Positions 34,909-43,827 of a stretch of DNA of 64,000 nucleotides are shown in pieces (the stretch's first letter is position 1; each line of letters starts with the position of its first letter). The stretch is from JACRPI01 sp964385055 (GTDB lineage: Archaea; Nanobdellota; Nanobdellia; Woesearchaeales; DSVV01). Location of the stretch: assembly GCA_964385055.1 (NCBI GenBank), contig CAYLMH010000004.1, positions 1 through 64,000 on the forward strand. The letters are read 5' to 3'. Under the pieces are notes generated by a model that was given only the letters and a program-made list of their open reading frames with translations, was not told where the DNA came from and ran no database searches. The translations under genes were made by a program, and so were the position numbers.

Positions 34909-35086
34909 TCAAAAATTTCTCACGTCATTTTTGGAATAGTTTATTCATTTTGTTCACAAACTATATCAAAAAACTCATTTTACTCGTTTTTTGGAATAGT
35001 TTATTCATTTTGTTCACAAACTATATCAAAAAACTCATTTTACTCGTTTTTTGGAATAGTTTGCTCACTTCGTTCGCAAACTATAT
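34909..35086. repeat. 60-bp tandem repeat with paired hairpins
   Basis: A 60-bp unit occurs twice perfectly (34933-34992, 34993-35052), with a degenerate half unit before and a diverged half unit after (35053-35086). Each unit holds ATAGTTT ... AAACTAT and CAAAAAAC ... GTTTTTTG hairpins. In the last half the first hairpin has become GTTTGC ... GCAAAC with pairing kept. The region downstream (to 35244) has only AT-rich sequence and the purC promoter (TATAATAAATA near 35212). Confidence 0.8.
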
Positions 35087-35244
35087 AAATACCCTGCTCA
35101 TTATCATATTTATTCTTCGTAATCAAATAATAAAGAGTTATTCTTGAAAAGAAATTCAAACGGCAAACATTCTTTGCACAAAACTCTTCATTTTGATTCT
35201 GGATATCAAAGTATAATAAATAAAATAACAGGAAAAAGATAATA

Positions 35245-36168
35245 ATGATAGACGATAAAACACTGAAAACTGTGCAGATTATTGAAAAGACCGCATTCTC
35301 TCTTGGTTCACGCGAACAGACTGAACAATGGGATATTTACAAAAAAAATGGCACTTCTGTTTGCATCGCGACAGATCGCGTGAGCGCGTTTCAACGCCTG
35401 ATTGGCACTGTTCCTCTCAAAGGATATGTTATTGCTGAAGCAACTGCGTTTTTCGTGGACATGGCAAAAGAAATTGTTGCATCAGACATTGCGGACCTAC
35501 CACATCCGCGTGTCCTTGTTGTTCAAAATCTTCCTTCATTTCCTGTTTCTTTCATTGTTCATGGATATATTACGAATGGCAACGAAACAAGCGCATGGTT
35601 CCAATACAAGAAAGGAATCAAGAATTATTATGGGCACAATCTTCCTCAAGGATTAAAGGAAAATCAGCACTACGATAAACCGATTGTTGTTCCGCTTCTC
35701 AATGGAAAACCGATCGCAAAAGAAACTATTTTTGCAGAAGGATTAGTTGATGAAGATCTTTTTGAAGAAGCAGCAGAGATTTGTTTGAAACTTTTCGCAC
35801 AAGGTTCATCGCATGCAGAAAAACAAGGATTACTTCTTGTGAACGCGCGTTACGAATTTGGCGTCGATCAGCAACGACTTGTTCTTCTTCGCGGATTTCA
35901 TGTTCCTGGAACAGCGAAATATTGGTTTGCTAATGAATATGATAAACGGTTTTCTGCTGGCGAAAGTCAAAAAGAATTTATGCAGACTGTTATTAACGAT
36001 TGGATGCATTCAGTGGGTTTTGAAGGAAACGGTCCTGCGCCCCCAATGCCTGACGAGATTCGTTTTGCTGCTGCGAAGGAATATGTTGCTCTTGGAGAAC
36101 AATTACTTGGAAGGAAAATAACACTCGAAAAAGGCGATGTGCTGAAGGAGATGGAGAAGGTCTTATAA
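35245..36168 (+). CDS. purC: phosphoribosylaminoimidazole-succinocarboxamide synthase
   Basis: A 307-residue SAICAR synthetase that joins CAIR and aspartate in purine synthesis. The motifs TDRVSAFQRLIGTVPLKG, FIVHGYITNGNETSAW and LVNARYEFGVD followed by GFHVPGTAKYW belong to the longer, eukaryote/yeast ADE1-like class rather than the short bacterial class. The length fits. The gene purB, the next enzyme using the succino-intermediate, is 370 bp downstream on the same strand, with a small minus-strand gene between, so the two are clustered but not one transcript. Confidence 0.93.
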   Translation: MIDDKTLKTVQIIEKTAFSLGSREQTEQWDIYKKNGTSVCIATDRVSAFQRLIGTVPLKGYVIAEATAFFVDMAKEIVASDIADLPHPRVLVVQNLPSFPVSFIVHGYITNGNETSAWFQYKKGIKNYYGHNLPQGLKENQHYDKPIVVPLLNGKPIAKETIFAEGLVDEDLFEEAAEICLKLFAQGSSHAEKQGLLLVNARYEFGVDQQRLVLLRGFHVPGTAKYWFANEYDKRFSAGESQKEFMQTVINDWMHSVGFEGNGPAPPMPDEIRFAAAKEYVALGEQLLGRKITLEKGDVLKEMEKVL

Positions 36169-36169
36169 A

Positions 36170-36445
36170 TTAGAGATATTTTGATAGACAATCATGAAGA
36201 ATATCTTCACATGCTTGTCCAACATCTTCGGGGTTATTGTGTTCTAAGATACGCATAAAAAGTAAATAAGCATTCTGGATATTACCACGAGCATGTAAAC
36301 CCTGTTCTGGTATTAATGATCCATATTCTCCCCGAAACTCATCTTGCCGTTCTCGAATGTAGGCTTCTGTTGAATCAGCGTAGGCAATCACACGAAGCGT
36401 GTCTGTTAACTCTCGCGCGAGCATTCGCATTTTTCTTTGTGACAT
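36170..36445 (-). CDS. hypothetical small helical protein
   Basis: A 91-residue, mostly helical, charged protein (MSQRKMRMLARELTDTLRV to DILHDCLSKYL). Its stop abuts the purC stop and its start lies in the purB upstream region; ATTTAAACC about 28 bp before the ATG suggests a leaderless transcript. No family recognised. Its opposite orientation between two purine genes makes a purine role doubtful. Confidence 0.5.
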   Translation of the reverse strand: MSQRKMRMLARELTDTLRVIAYADSTEAYIRERQDEFRGEYGSLIPEQGLHARGNIQNAYLLFMRILEHNNPEDVGQACEDILHDCLSKYL

Positions 36446-36536
36446 GAAGCAAGAGATTGGGATTTGGTTTAAATTATTTGTTATGAAATCTGCACCAAAC
36501 CAATACCTTTTTAATCCCCAGAATTCTCACTTCATC

Positions 36537-37922
36537 ATGCAAGAATTTGATTCTATCTCTCCTATTGACTATAGATACTATGGAACTACCCCTGCGCATT
36601 TTCAAAAACTGCAGCCCTATCTTTCTGAAAACGCACTCATCGAATACATGCTCATGGTTGAAGTCGCGCTCGTCGCTGGCTTCGCAGAAGAAGGACTCTG
36701 CTCTCAGGAAATTTTTCAGGAAATAAAATACGCTGCGCCACTCATTACCGCAGAAGATGTCTACACAGAAGAAAAACGCATCAAACATCTTGTTCGCGCG
36801 CTTGTGAATTGCTTCGGTAAACACATTTCTCCTGAAGCAAAACGATTTATCCATCTCACCGCGACAAGCCACGATATTATCTGTACTGCAGAAGCTTTAC
36901 GGTATCAAGAATTTACGCAAAAGGTTTTACTTCCCCAACTTCTTGAGTTGGAGAAGACGTTGCTTCACATCGCTGAACGAGAAAAAGCAACACTGCAAAT
37001 AGGTAGAACGCATGGACAACACGCTGTTCCTATTACTTTTGGTTTCGCGATGTCTGAATATGTCGCACGTGTTGGTGAACGCATTCATGAAATTACTGAG
37101 AAAGCAGTTCGGTTACGTGGGCAGCTCAGCGGCGCAGTCGGCGCTTATAACGCGCAATCGCTTGTTGTCAAAGATCCTGTTGCGTTTGAGAAAAAAGTGT
37201 TAGAAAAACTTGGACTTCGCCCTGCGACCCACAGCACGCAAATTGTCATTCCTGAATTTATGGCAGATTATATTCATAGTCTTATTTCGTGTTTTGGTGT
37301 GCTCGCAAATCTTGCAGATGACATGCGACAACTTCAGCGCACAGAAATCGGGGAAGTAGGTGAACATTTTAGCAGTGAACAAGTGGGAAGCTCCACAATG
37401 CCGCACAAAAAAAATCCCATGCATTTTGAACATGTGAAGAGTTTGTACAAAACCATGATGCCGCGCATGATCACCCTTTATTTAGATCAGATCAGCGAAC
37501 ATCAACGAGATTTAACCAATTCTGCAAGCAGCAGATTTACTATTGAAATTATCGCAGGATTTTATCTTGCAACGTACAGACTTGCGAAAACAATGCAGCG
37601 GCTTGTCGTTGATACTGACGCGATGCAGAAGAATTTTGCGATGAGCAAAGATGCAGTTATTGCTGAACCATTGTATGTTTTGCTTGCGCTTTATGGCTAT
37701 GATGACGCGCATGAAAAATTACGACAGCTTTCTAAACAAGCACTCGCGGAAAATAAATCTGTTTTGGACTTAGTATATGCGGATGTTGAATTGTTCCCGT
37801 ATTTGGAAAAGTTTACTGTTGAACAAAAAAATATTTTGGAGAATCCCTCACAGTATATTGGAAAATCTGTTGAGAAGACAGAAGAAGTTTGCGCGTTATG
37901 GAGAAAAGAGTTAGGATTGTAG
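36537..37922 (+). CDS. purB: adenylosuccinate lyase
   Basis: A 461-residue fumarase/aspartase-superfamily lyase that cleaves SAICAR and adenylosuccinate. The signature GSSTMPHKKNPMHFE carries the catalytic Ser loop. Upstream are TSHDIICTAEALRYQE and the general acid region GRTHGQHAVPITFGF. The length is normal for archaeal PurB. A longer open frame begins at 36399, but the ATG at 36537 starts the conserved N-terminus (FDSISPIDYRY) and has CTTTTTAATC at leaderless distance. Confidence 0.95.
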   Translation: MQEFDSISPIDYRYYGTTPAHFQKLQPYLSENALIEYMLMVEVALVAGFAEEGLCSQEIFQEIKYAAPLITAEDVYTEEKRIKHLVRALVNCFGKHISPEAKRFIHLTATSHDIICTAEALRYQEFTQKVLLPQLLELEKTLLHIAEREKATLQIGRTHGQHAVPITFGFAMSEYVARVGERIHEITEKAVRLRGQLSGAVGAYNAQSLVVKDPVAFEKKVLEKLGLRPATHSTQIVIPEFMADYIHSLISCFGVLANLADDMRQLQRTEIGEVGEHFSSEQVGSSTMPHKKNPMHFEHVKSLYKTMMPRMITLYLDQISEHQRDLTNSASSRFTIEIIAGFYLATYRLAKTMQRLVVDTDAMQKNFAMSKDAVIAEPLYVLLALYGYDDAHEKLRQLSKQALAENKSVLDLVYADVELFPYLEKFTVEQKNILENPSQYIGKSVEKTEEVCALWRKELGL

Positions 37923-37942
37923 TAGCTGTTTATGAGAAAAGT

Positions 37943-38956
37943 TTATGTGAAAACCATACGATTATATCCTTTCTTTCCGAGAATTTGTGTAACATCTTCT
38001 ACTCTGAGTTCTCCTGATTCAAAGTATTCTCGCGCTTTGATAATTGCGTGAAGAGGAGAATAATACGCATGTCTTCCTGTTTCTTGTTTAATGATTCCTA
38101 ACGCAAAAAGAAGAGGGGTAACTATTGCTGGACCAACACGCTCTTCGAGCGCATACACTGCTTCGATAGCTCGAGGAATATCATCTGCGATTGGTTTAAC
38201 AGTGGTTTGGTAGTACTCTGCAAATGCTGCCAAATCCCCTGGTTCTCCATTTCTTCTTACAAGTTCTGCTTTGTAGGAATTTCCATACACTTCAAGCATT
38301 CTCCTTAAATTATTTTCTTGCGCACTTTTCCCCTCTGCTTCATATCTCCATGCAGAAAGATCTCGTGTTGTTCTGCAAAGGAGCGCCATGCTTAATTCCC
38401 AAGGAGAGCGTAATTTTCTAAGTGTTAAAGGCGCAAGGTCTCTCATTGATCGGGAATATGCTGCGTGATCCTCATATAATTGCTGAAACTCTTCGTATTC
38501 TTTTTCTTCAGCTGCTGTATGCATTGTAAGCCCTGTTGCGTCTAATCCTAATGACTGTTCAGAGAAACCATAGTCACTTAAACTAATCCCTTGACTTGTC
38601 TCTCGCATTCTAAACTTTCGCTGGATTGATGACCATCTTTCCTTTGGAATGGCTACTCCAAAAGAAAGCGCAGGAAGTCCGTGCTTGAGCTCATGCTCCA
38701 TCATTTTATCTGCGTTTGGATAGACTTCTGCATCTTCAAAATCTTCACTTGTTAACTCTTCTGCAAGAAGCGGATCCATTTCTCTGTTTACTATTGCGAC
38801 AAGCGATGAGAAATCTCTATTTTTTACTCGTTCTTTCCATTGTTGCGCTGCTTCTTGCGGTCGTCTTATTTCTCTTGCATCACACAAATTTGTTTCCAGT
38901 TGGTATATAATGTCCTTTGGTCCTTGTGCAATGTAAACATGTACTTCTTCTGTCAT
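37943..38956 (-). CDS. hypothetical protein with an HExxH motif
   Basis: A 337-residue soluble protein of unknown family. Near residue 87 it has MMEHELKHGLPALSFG, which contains HELKH, an HExxH zinc-peptidase-like motif in a predicted helix; a third ligand cannot be assigned with confidence. The rest is helical and charged (PWELSMALLCRTTRDLSAWRYEAEG). No signal peptide. It converges on purB (20-bp gap). Zincin activity is only a possibility, since HExxH alone is weak evidence. Confidence 0.55.
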   Translation of the reverse strand: MTEEVHVYIAQGPKDIIYQLETNLCDAREIRRPQEAAQQWKERVKNRDFSSLVAIVNREMDPLLAEELTSEDFEDAEVYPNADKMMEHELKHGLPALSFGVAIPKERWSSIQRKFRMRETSQGISLSDYGFSEQSLGLDATGLTMHTAAEEKEYEEFQQLYEDHAAYSRSMRDLAPLTLRKLRSPWELSMALLCRTTRDLSAWRYEAEGKSAQENNLRRMLEVYGNSYKAELVRRNGEPGDLAAFAEYYQTTVKPIADDIPRAIEAVYALEERVGPAIVTPLLFALGIIKQETGRHAYYSPLHAIIKAREYFESGELRVEDVTQILGKKGYNRMVFT

Positions 38957-39039
38957 CCTGATTGAAACTAATGCTTCTCGTCTTATAAAGGTTTATTCTA
39001 ATAGCCTCGCTGCTTGATCACAATTTATCCCTATTTTAT

Positions 39040-39088
39040 TTTTTAATAAATAGATGAATTGTGACTTAGGTCTTTTGTTGGTGCGTGT
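39040..39088. repeat. dispersed intergenic repeat (AATAAATAG/GGTGCGTGT type), copy 1
   Basis: The 24 bases 39040-39063 (TTTTTAATAAATAG, A/T, TGAATTGTG) match 50906-50929 with one difference, and GGTGCGTGT follows 16 bases later here and 14 bases later there. At this copy CACAATT (39019-39025) also pairs with AATTGTG (39057-39063). The 190-bp spacer holds no gene. Confidence 0.5.
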
Positions 39089-39147
39089 ATCTTTCTACTT
39101 CATTTATTGCGCGAAACTTATAAATTACGTTCTGTTTTTTTCCTATT

Positions 39148-39753
39148 ATGAAAATATACTCGTTAATGGACAAACGTGTTTTGCTTATCACCAATAAGCC
39201 TGACAAACTGCTCAACGGCATTACGTCAAACACGCTTGACGCTTCTCAAAATGCGTTTCTTGATCGATTTGGAAAAATTATCGCGACTGTTGATCAAGTG
39301 AAAATTGGTGAAGATTCCCTACTCCTTGTTGTTTCATCATCTTGCTTACAGCAACTCTATGCGCATCTTAAATCGTATATTCAACTCACTGACACAAAAA
39401 TACAAGCGACAAAATATTCTGTGTATTTTAATTTGGATAATATGTATAACAGAGGAGATAATGAATATATAATTCCACAAACAAAAGGACAACTTGTTTT
39501 GACAGAAAAGAAAATTGAAAGTACTGTTTCTGATGATGCATTTCTTTCATTTCGACTTGAGAACAACATTCCTCTGCATGGAGTCGATTACACCAACGAG
39601 ATGATTTTGAATGTTTCTTCTTCCTTTGTTTCGTTCACCAAAGGCTGCTATCTTGGACAAGAAATTGTTGCTCGCGTGAATTATTTAGGAAAACCGCCAA
39701 AGAGATTGGTTGCTGACTTGGAAAAAAAGAAGTTTGTGTTTATCACCAATTAG
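39148..39753 (+). CDS. YgfZ/GcvT-like folate-binding protein
   Basis: A 201-residue, short relative of YgfZ, the folate-dependent factor that supports iron-sulfur enzyme assembly or repair, and of aminomethyltransferase T. It opens with YSLMDKRVLLITNKPDKLLNGITSN, matching the start of the family, and carries the diagnostic K-G-C-Y-x-GQE motif (FTKGCYLGQEIVARVNYLGKP). Typical YgfZ is about 300 residues; the C-terminal barrel is much reduced here. The promoter CGAAACTTATAAAT (39112-39125) is a clear BRE/TATA at leaderless distance. Confidence 0.8.
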   Translation: MKIYSLMDKRVLLITNKPDKLLNGITSNTLDASQNAFLDRFGKIIATVDQVKIGEDSLLLVVSSSCLQQLYAHLKSYIQLTDTKIQATKYSVYFNLDNMYNRGDNEYIIPQTKGQLVLTEKKIESTVSDDAFLSFRLENNIPLHGVDYTNEMILNVSSSFVSFTKGCYLGQEIVARVNYLGKPPKRLVADLEKKKFVFITN

Positions 39754-39816
39754 AAACTACTAACAAGTGGTAATTATAGCGAAACCTTTAAATATATCCT
39801 CCAAACCAGCAATTTT

Positions 39817-41370
39817 ATGACACTCAATCTTATTTTTCCTGTCAACAATAAAGGAGGAGTTGGAAAAACTTCTGTTTTGACTGACCTTTGCAGCGCACTT
39901 GCACAGCGCTATTCATTAGGAATCTTGGATTTTGATGATCAAGCATCTTTAGCAGGAACACTGCTTAGAAAGAAAAAAGAAGGATTTCATGAAGATAATC
40001 CTGAAGCATATGATAGAGTCCATGAATTTGTCTGTCGAGATCTTGAAGCGTATGACCTTGCAGTCCATGATGTTGAACTAAATCCTGCAAGAGAATTCAC
40101 GTATTCTGATATTCTTTCACGACTTTCTATTCGTGTTGCTCCAACTCGCGCAAAAGTTTGCGTTTTTCCCGCAGGAATGACTTATGAACATCCTGAGAAA
40201 AAAGAAAAACTTGAGCAGATTGTCCGAGAAGAAATGCAAAAACCAACATTTGTTGCTGCAGATCTTCCTCCTATCCCTCACCCTGGCATGATTTTTGATT
40301 ACACTATTCAACCACTCGCTGATGCATTCTCTGGTGATGTTCGATTATTTCCATTAATCATTGCAACTCCTGATCACAACGTCATAGATATCGCACTCCG
40401 TGGCTACGCAAAGATTGCACGATACTTCCGAGAAAGAGGAGTTCCTGCAGACAGAATTCATCCTATGTTCGTTCTCAATAAAGCGCCGCTTGAAGAAAGA
40501 GATGGAAAAGTTACTACTGCTTTTGATGATCGTATCGCAAGAAAGTTAGGAGAGCTGGGAATTATTCATGTTTCAGAATCCACAGGAAGCGCGATTAACC
40601 GTATCAAACGCTCTTTTGATTATGATGGGGTACGCTATAGGTCTGTTGTCTTCCCCCAATTTGGAGATGTTCGAGAAGGTTGTTTTTCCCTCATGTTTAA
40701 TCAAGAACTTTCTCTTGCACAATATCCACATCTTGTTGATATGGTAAAGTCGTACAAATATCCTATGAATGAGCAAATGGATGCAAGACGACGGGTCTTC
40801 ATGTATTCCTTGCGTGAACTGGTTAATTTCATTGCTGCAAAATCTGAAGAGCAACCAACAAAAAATTATACAAAGAGTAGAGAAGTATATGATATGGAGA
40901 GAATGAGTAATGAGACTGTTGATGAGCTTCGAACAGTTATTCAACAATATTATAGAACTGGAGAAGCAAATCTTACACCAAATGTCACCAGATGGCAATA
41001 TGGTGGTTCTTCTGCTGAGCAATGGTTTGGGATTCCAAAAACAATGACAGAAGAGGAGATGGTCAATATTGTTTATAAAACAGTGAGACAAATAGATCCA
41101 TCAACAGAGACAACTGAAGATGATATAAGACAAGCATTTCAGAGAGAAGATGAGTACTCTGATGGCGCTTTTACTATTCGTAATCGACAAGGTTACGAAC
41201 TTATTGGAATAGAATACAACACGATTGATCCATCACGAGTGAGATTAGGTATTCCCCACATCATAGAGGAGGAGGACAGATTACCCGGTGAAAAAGCTAT
41301 GGACATTAATGCACAGCTTCAATCATTAGAAATATTCTATAGGAATTTTGCACAGAATTGTGGGAAATAG
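39817..41370 (+). CDS. large ParA-like ATPase
   Basis: A 517-residue P-loop ATPase. The N-terminal 280 residues look ParA/MinD-like: VNNKGGVGKTSVLTDLCSALA, LDFDDQASLAGTL and VAADLPPIPHPGM. The C-terminal 230 residues (from about YPMNEQMDARRRVFMYSLREL) are a charged, mostly helical domain not found in ordinary ParA. BRE/TATA GAAACCTTTAAATA (39781-39794) lies 27 bp before the ATG. No ParB-like partner is adjacent. It is probably a plasmid- or chromosome-type segregation or positioning ATPase with an own binding domain. Confidence 0.8.
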   Translation: MTLNLIFPVNNKGGVGKTSVLTDLCSALAQRYSLGILDFDDQASLAGTLLRKKKEGFHEDNPEAYDRVHEFVCRDLEAYDLAVHDVELNPAREFTYSDILSRLSIRVAPTRAKVCVFPAGMTYEHPEKKEKLEQIVREEMQKPTFVAADLPPIPHPGMIFDYTIQPLADAFSGDVRLFPLIIATPDHNVIDIALRGYAKIARYFRERGVPADRIHPMFVLNKAPLEERDGKVTTAFDDRIARKLGELGIIHVSESTGSAINRIKRSFDYDGVRYRSVVFPQFGDVREGCFSLMFNQELSLAQYPHLVDMVKSYKYPMNEQMDARRRVFMYSLRELVNFIAAKSEEQPTKNYTKSREVYDMERMSNETVDELRTVIQQYYRTGEANLTPNVTRWQYGGSSAEQWFGIPKTMTEEEMVNIVYKTVRQIDPSTETTEDDIRQAFQREDEYSDGAFTIRNRQGYELIGIEYNTIDPSRVRLGIPHIIEEEDRLPGEKAMDINAQLQSLEIFYRNFAQNCGK

Positions 41371-41371
41371 G

Positions 41372-42280
41372 TTACACAACCGCCTTCAAACTTTTAATCG
41401 CAACTTCTATCATCTTTTCGTCTGGCTCTTTTGTGGTCAATTTTTGGATGAGCATTCCTGGACTATTCACTAATTGAAGCACTTTGTTTGTTCTATATTT
41501 TCCTGCCAATTTGAGCACTTCATAACTTACTGAAGCGATAGGAAGCAAAAAGACTATTCGCAACAAGAATAAAATTGTTTTCTGCGCAAAAAATGGAAAC
41601 CCACTAAACGCAGGAATCACTGCTGTGGTCAACGGCGCGATAAGCGATAAAATAAAAATTCCCACAATCATCACAAACATAATAAAACTTGTTCCACAAC
41701 GCGGATGAATGGTGGAAAACTCTTTCACATTCTTGATTGTTAATTCTTTTCCTGCCTCATAACAATTCACTGCCTTATGTTCTGCACCATGATATTGGAA
41801 AACTCGTCTGATATCTTCCATGTATCCAATCACTGCGACATAGATCACAAAGAGGAGCATTTTAATCGCGCCATCAATGAGATTGAAATAAACAGGGGAG
41901 GTTCGTTCGTCAAACCCTGCGAAATGCGTCATAATATACGGCGCAAGAACAAAAATCGCAATACTGAAAATAAGCGATGTTCCAATTAATCCCGCTATTT
42001 CCCACGTGTTCAACTGTTCTTCTTTTTCTCCCATCGCAATGTTTGTCGAGTAGGTTAACGCTTTTATACCGATAATGAGCATTTGAAAAAACGCGATAAT
42101 CCCTCGTAGGAACGGCCAGCCGAGAAAAGGATATTTTTTTGTTATTGACTCGATGGTTTCTTTTTTGAGAATTATTTTTCCTTTTTCATTTCGCACCGCG
42201 ATCGCAATCTGATCTTTATTGCGCATGAGAACGCCTTCGATCACTGCCTGACCGCCGATTGCAAGAGATTGTTCACTCAT
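41372..42280 (-). CDS. DUF1385 (YqhQ-like) membrane protein
   Basis: A 302-residue membrane protein of the DUF1385 family. The family starts SLAIGGQAVIEGVLMRNKDQIAIAVR and contains YHGAEHKAVNCYEAG and STIHPRCGTSFIMFVM, all present here with their His/Cys/Glu residues, which look like a metal or catalytic site. About five helices. Function unknown. It converges with the ParA-like gene (one base between stops). Confidence 0.9.
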   Translation of the reverse strand: MSEQSLAIGGQAVIEGVLMRNKDQIAIAVRNEKGKIILKKETIESITKKYPFLGWPFLRGIIAFFQMLIIGIKALTYSTNIAMGEKEEQLNTWEIAGLIGTSLIFSIAIFVLAPYIMTHFAGFDERTSPVYFNLIDGAIKMLLFVIYVAVIGYMEDIRRVFQYHGAEHKAVNCYEAGKELTIKNVKEFSTIHPRCGTSFIMFVMIVGIFILSLIAPLTTAVIPAFSGFPFFAQKTILFLLRIVFLLPIASVSYEVLKLAGKYRTNKVLQLVNSPGMLIQKLTTKEPDEKMIEVAIKSLKAVV

Positions 42281-42364
42281 TGCAGAAACAGTTGTTTGCG
42301 GTTATATAAAGTTTTGCGTGTGACAATCGTTAAGTATAAATACAACTAAAATCAAAAACTTCTC

Positions 42365-42811
42365 ATGTTCAACAAAAAAGCGGTATCGCCATTAATCGCA
42401 ACTGTTCTTCTTATTGCGTTCGCTGTTTCTCTCGGCGCTGTTTTACTGACGTACATGACCTCTCTTGGAGAATGCGGTGGGGTTTCGATAGAAATCGCTG
42501 AACTCAACGAAAATCCGCAAATCTGCTACAACACCAACACCAACAAACTTGATTTTACACTTGAAAACAGCGGGCATGAAGATATTGAATATTTGAAACT
42601 CACACTTACTGGTGCATTAAATGTCGATAACATTGACGTTGATCAGTCTTTTCCTCAATCAGAAGCGAAGAAAGTTAGCATTGACTACAAATTTGTCTAT
42701 CTTGGACAACTTCAAAAACTAAAAATAGTTCCTGTCACCCTTGAAGATAACGAAGAAACTATTTGCCCTGCTGATAAATCTCTCGAAATTGAAAACGTTC
42801 CAGAATGTTAA
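42365..42811 (+). CDS. archaeal type IV pilin-like protein
   Basis: A 148-residue protein with the archaeal pilin/DUF1628 N-terminus MFNKKAVSPLIATVLLIAFAV: a short basic leader, an AVSP-like junction and a hydrophobic assembly helix. The outer domain is beta-rich and has five cysteines (GECGG, QICYN, TICPAD, PEC). Processing would be by an archaeal prepilin peptidase. The TATA region AAGTATAAATAC (about 42332-42343) lies before the ATG. It is likely to form surface fibres or an anchored monomer. Confidence 0.85.
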   Translation: MFNKKAVSPLIATVLLIAFAVSLGAVLLTYMTSLGECGGVSIEIAELNENPQICYNTNTNKLDFTLENSGHEDIEYLKLTLTGALNVDNIDVDQSFPQSEAKKVSIDYKFVYLGQLQKLKIVPVTLEDNEETICPADKSLEIENVPEC

Positions 42812-42830
42812 CATGATTCTTTTGTTCTGC

Positions 42831-43709
42831 TTAAAATGAGTAGGATATTGTCGCGTTCCCTTCCATTCCACTTGTATTCATCTCTACTTTATGTTTCTCT
42901 TTTGTCACTTCTTCTCCATCGCCATAGACTGTTCTTTCTGTTATTGTAATAGGAATTGTTTCTGCACGATATCCAAAATTCATTGACGCGGTAAACCTGC
43001 CACGACTTATCATTACTCCTACCGCAGGCGCAACGCATGTTCCAATCCCTTGAAGTTCCAAATATGTTTTACTTGTTGCATAAACCCCGTATTCATCTTC
43101 AAGCGTCTCTTCACCTACAAACTGGATAAGCTTTGCTTCGCTTATATCCATCGAGAGATCCACCTGATTATGAAGATATGAAAATCCTACTGCGCCTGTT
43201 AACCTCGGTTTTATGACAAATGAACCTGTTCTCAGTTCTGTCGGAACATAGACTAGCCGTGTTCCAAACGAATAATATTCACCAAAATAAAACCTCCAGT
43301 CTGTTGTCGCATCGCCAATTTCTGCATCTTTATAGCTGACTGGAACTTTTTCACTCCCTGTTTGATCTTCAATAATAACAGAGGACATCCACTGCCCTTC
43401 CAATTCCACAAACGCGCGATGCCTCAAAAAAGGTGATTTTTCGCCGACAGGGACCTGAACTACAAGATTAAGATGCGGAAACGTTACATCTCCTGCCAAT
43501 GGCACATCTGCGTTGACATCTTCTCCCATCTCTGTTGCAAGGTATTTGCGGACGTCTTCATCAACATTCAATGTTCGAAAGCCCACGCCGACCCCAACCA
43601 TTGTTCTGTACTGCGGAGGTACGGGAGCAACAACTGCGCTGCTAAACTGCTGTTGTTTTTGAATGGCCAACTCTTCGAGAATCTCTTCGAGAGGAGGGAA
43701 AAAAAGCAT
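42831..43709 (-). CDS. hypothetical beta-rich protein, possible beta-barrel-like
   Basis: About 292 residues. After a helical N-terminus (MLFFPPLEEILEELAIQKQQQ) the protein is a series of alternating-hydrophobic strands (VGVGVGFRTLN, WRFYFGEYYSFGTRLVYVP, RFTASMNFGYRAE) and ends in NATISYSF with a terminal Phe. That is the look of a bacterial outer-membrane beta-barrel including its C-terminal signal, odd for an archaeon. No signal peptide is evident. The start ATG 43709 has GGTTATAAAG about 30 bp upstream; a longer frame to 43817 overlaps the divergent promoter. No family recognised. Confidence 0.5.
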   Translation of the reverse strand: MLFFPPLEEILEELAIQKQQQFSSAVVAPVPPQYRTMVGVGVGFRTLNVDEDVRKYLATEMGEDVNADVPLAGDVTFPHLNLVVQVPVGEKSPFLRHRAFVELEGQWMSSVIIEDQTGSEKVPVSYKDAEIGDATTDWRFYFGEYYSFGTRLVYVPTELRTGSFVIKPRLTGAVGFSYLHNQVDLSMDISEAKLIQFVGEETLEDEYGVYATSKTYLELQGIGTCVAPAVGVMISRGRFTASMNFGYRAETIPITITERTVYGDGEEVTKEKHKVEMNTSGMEGNATISYSF

Positions 43710-43827
43710 CTGTTTTACGCGAAGAATTTTCTTTATAACCCTTGTGACCCATTTGATGACAAAACAGAGGGAAAAGTTTATAAATAAGTTCGTTACTGAT
43801 AAGTAGTTACAGAACATTAGGTGACCT

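Noticed and set aside
34950..35147. 65-codon frame with two near-perfect 20-residue hydrophobic repeats
   Set aside because: It is the 60-bp tandem repeat read in frame (60 is divisible by three); no promoter or ribosome site, and the hairpin structure explains the conservation.
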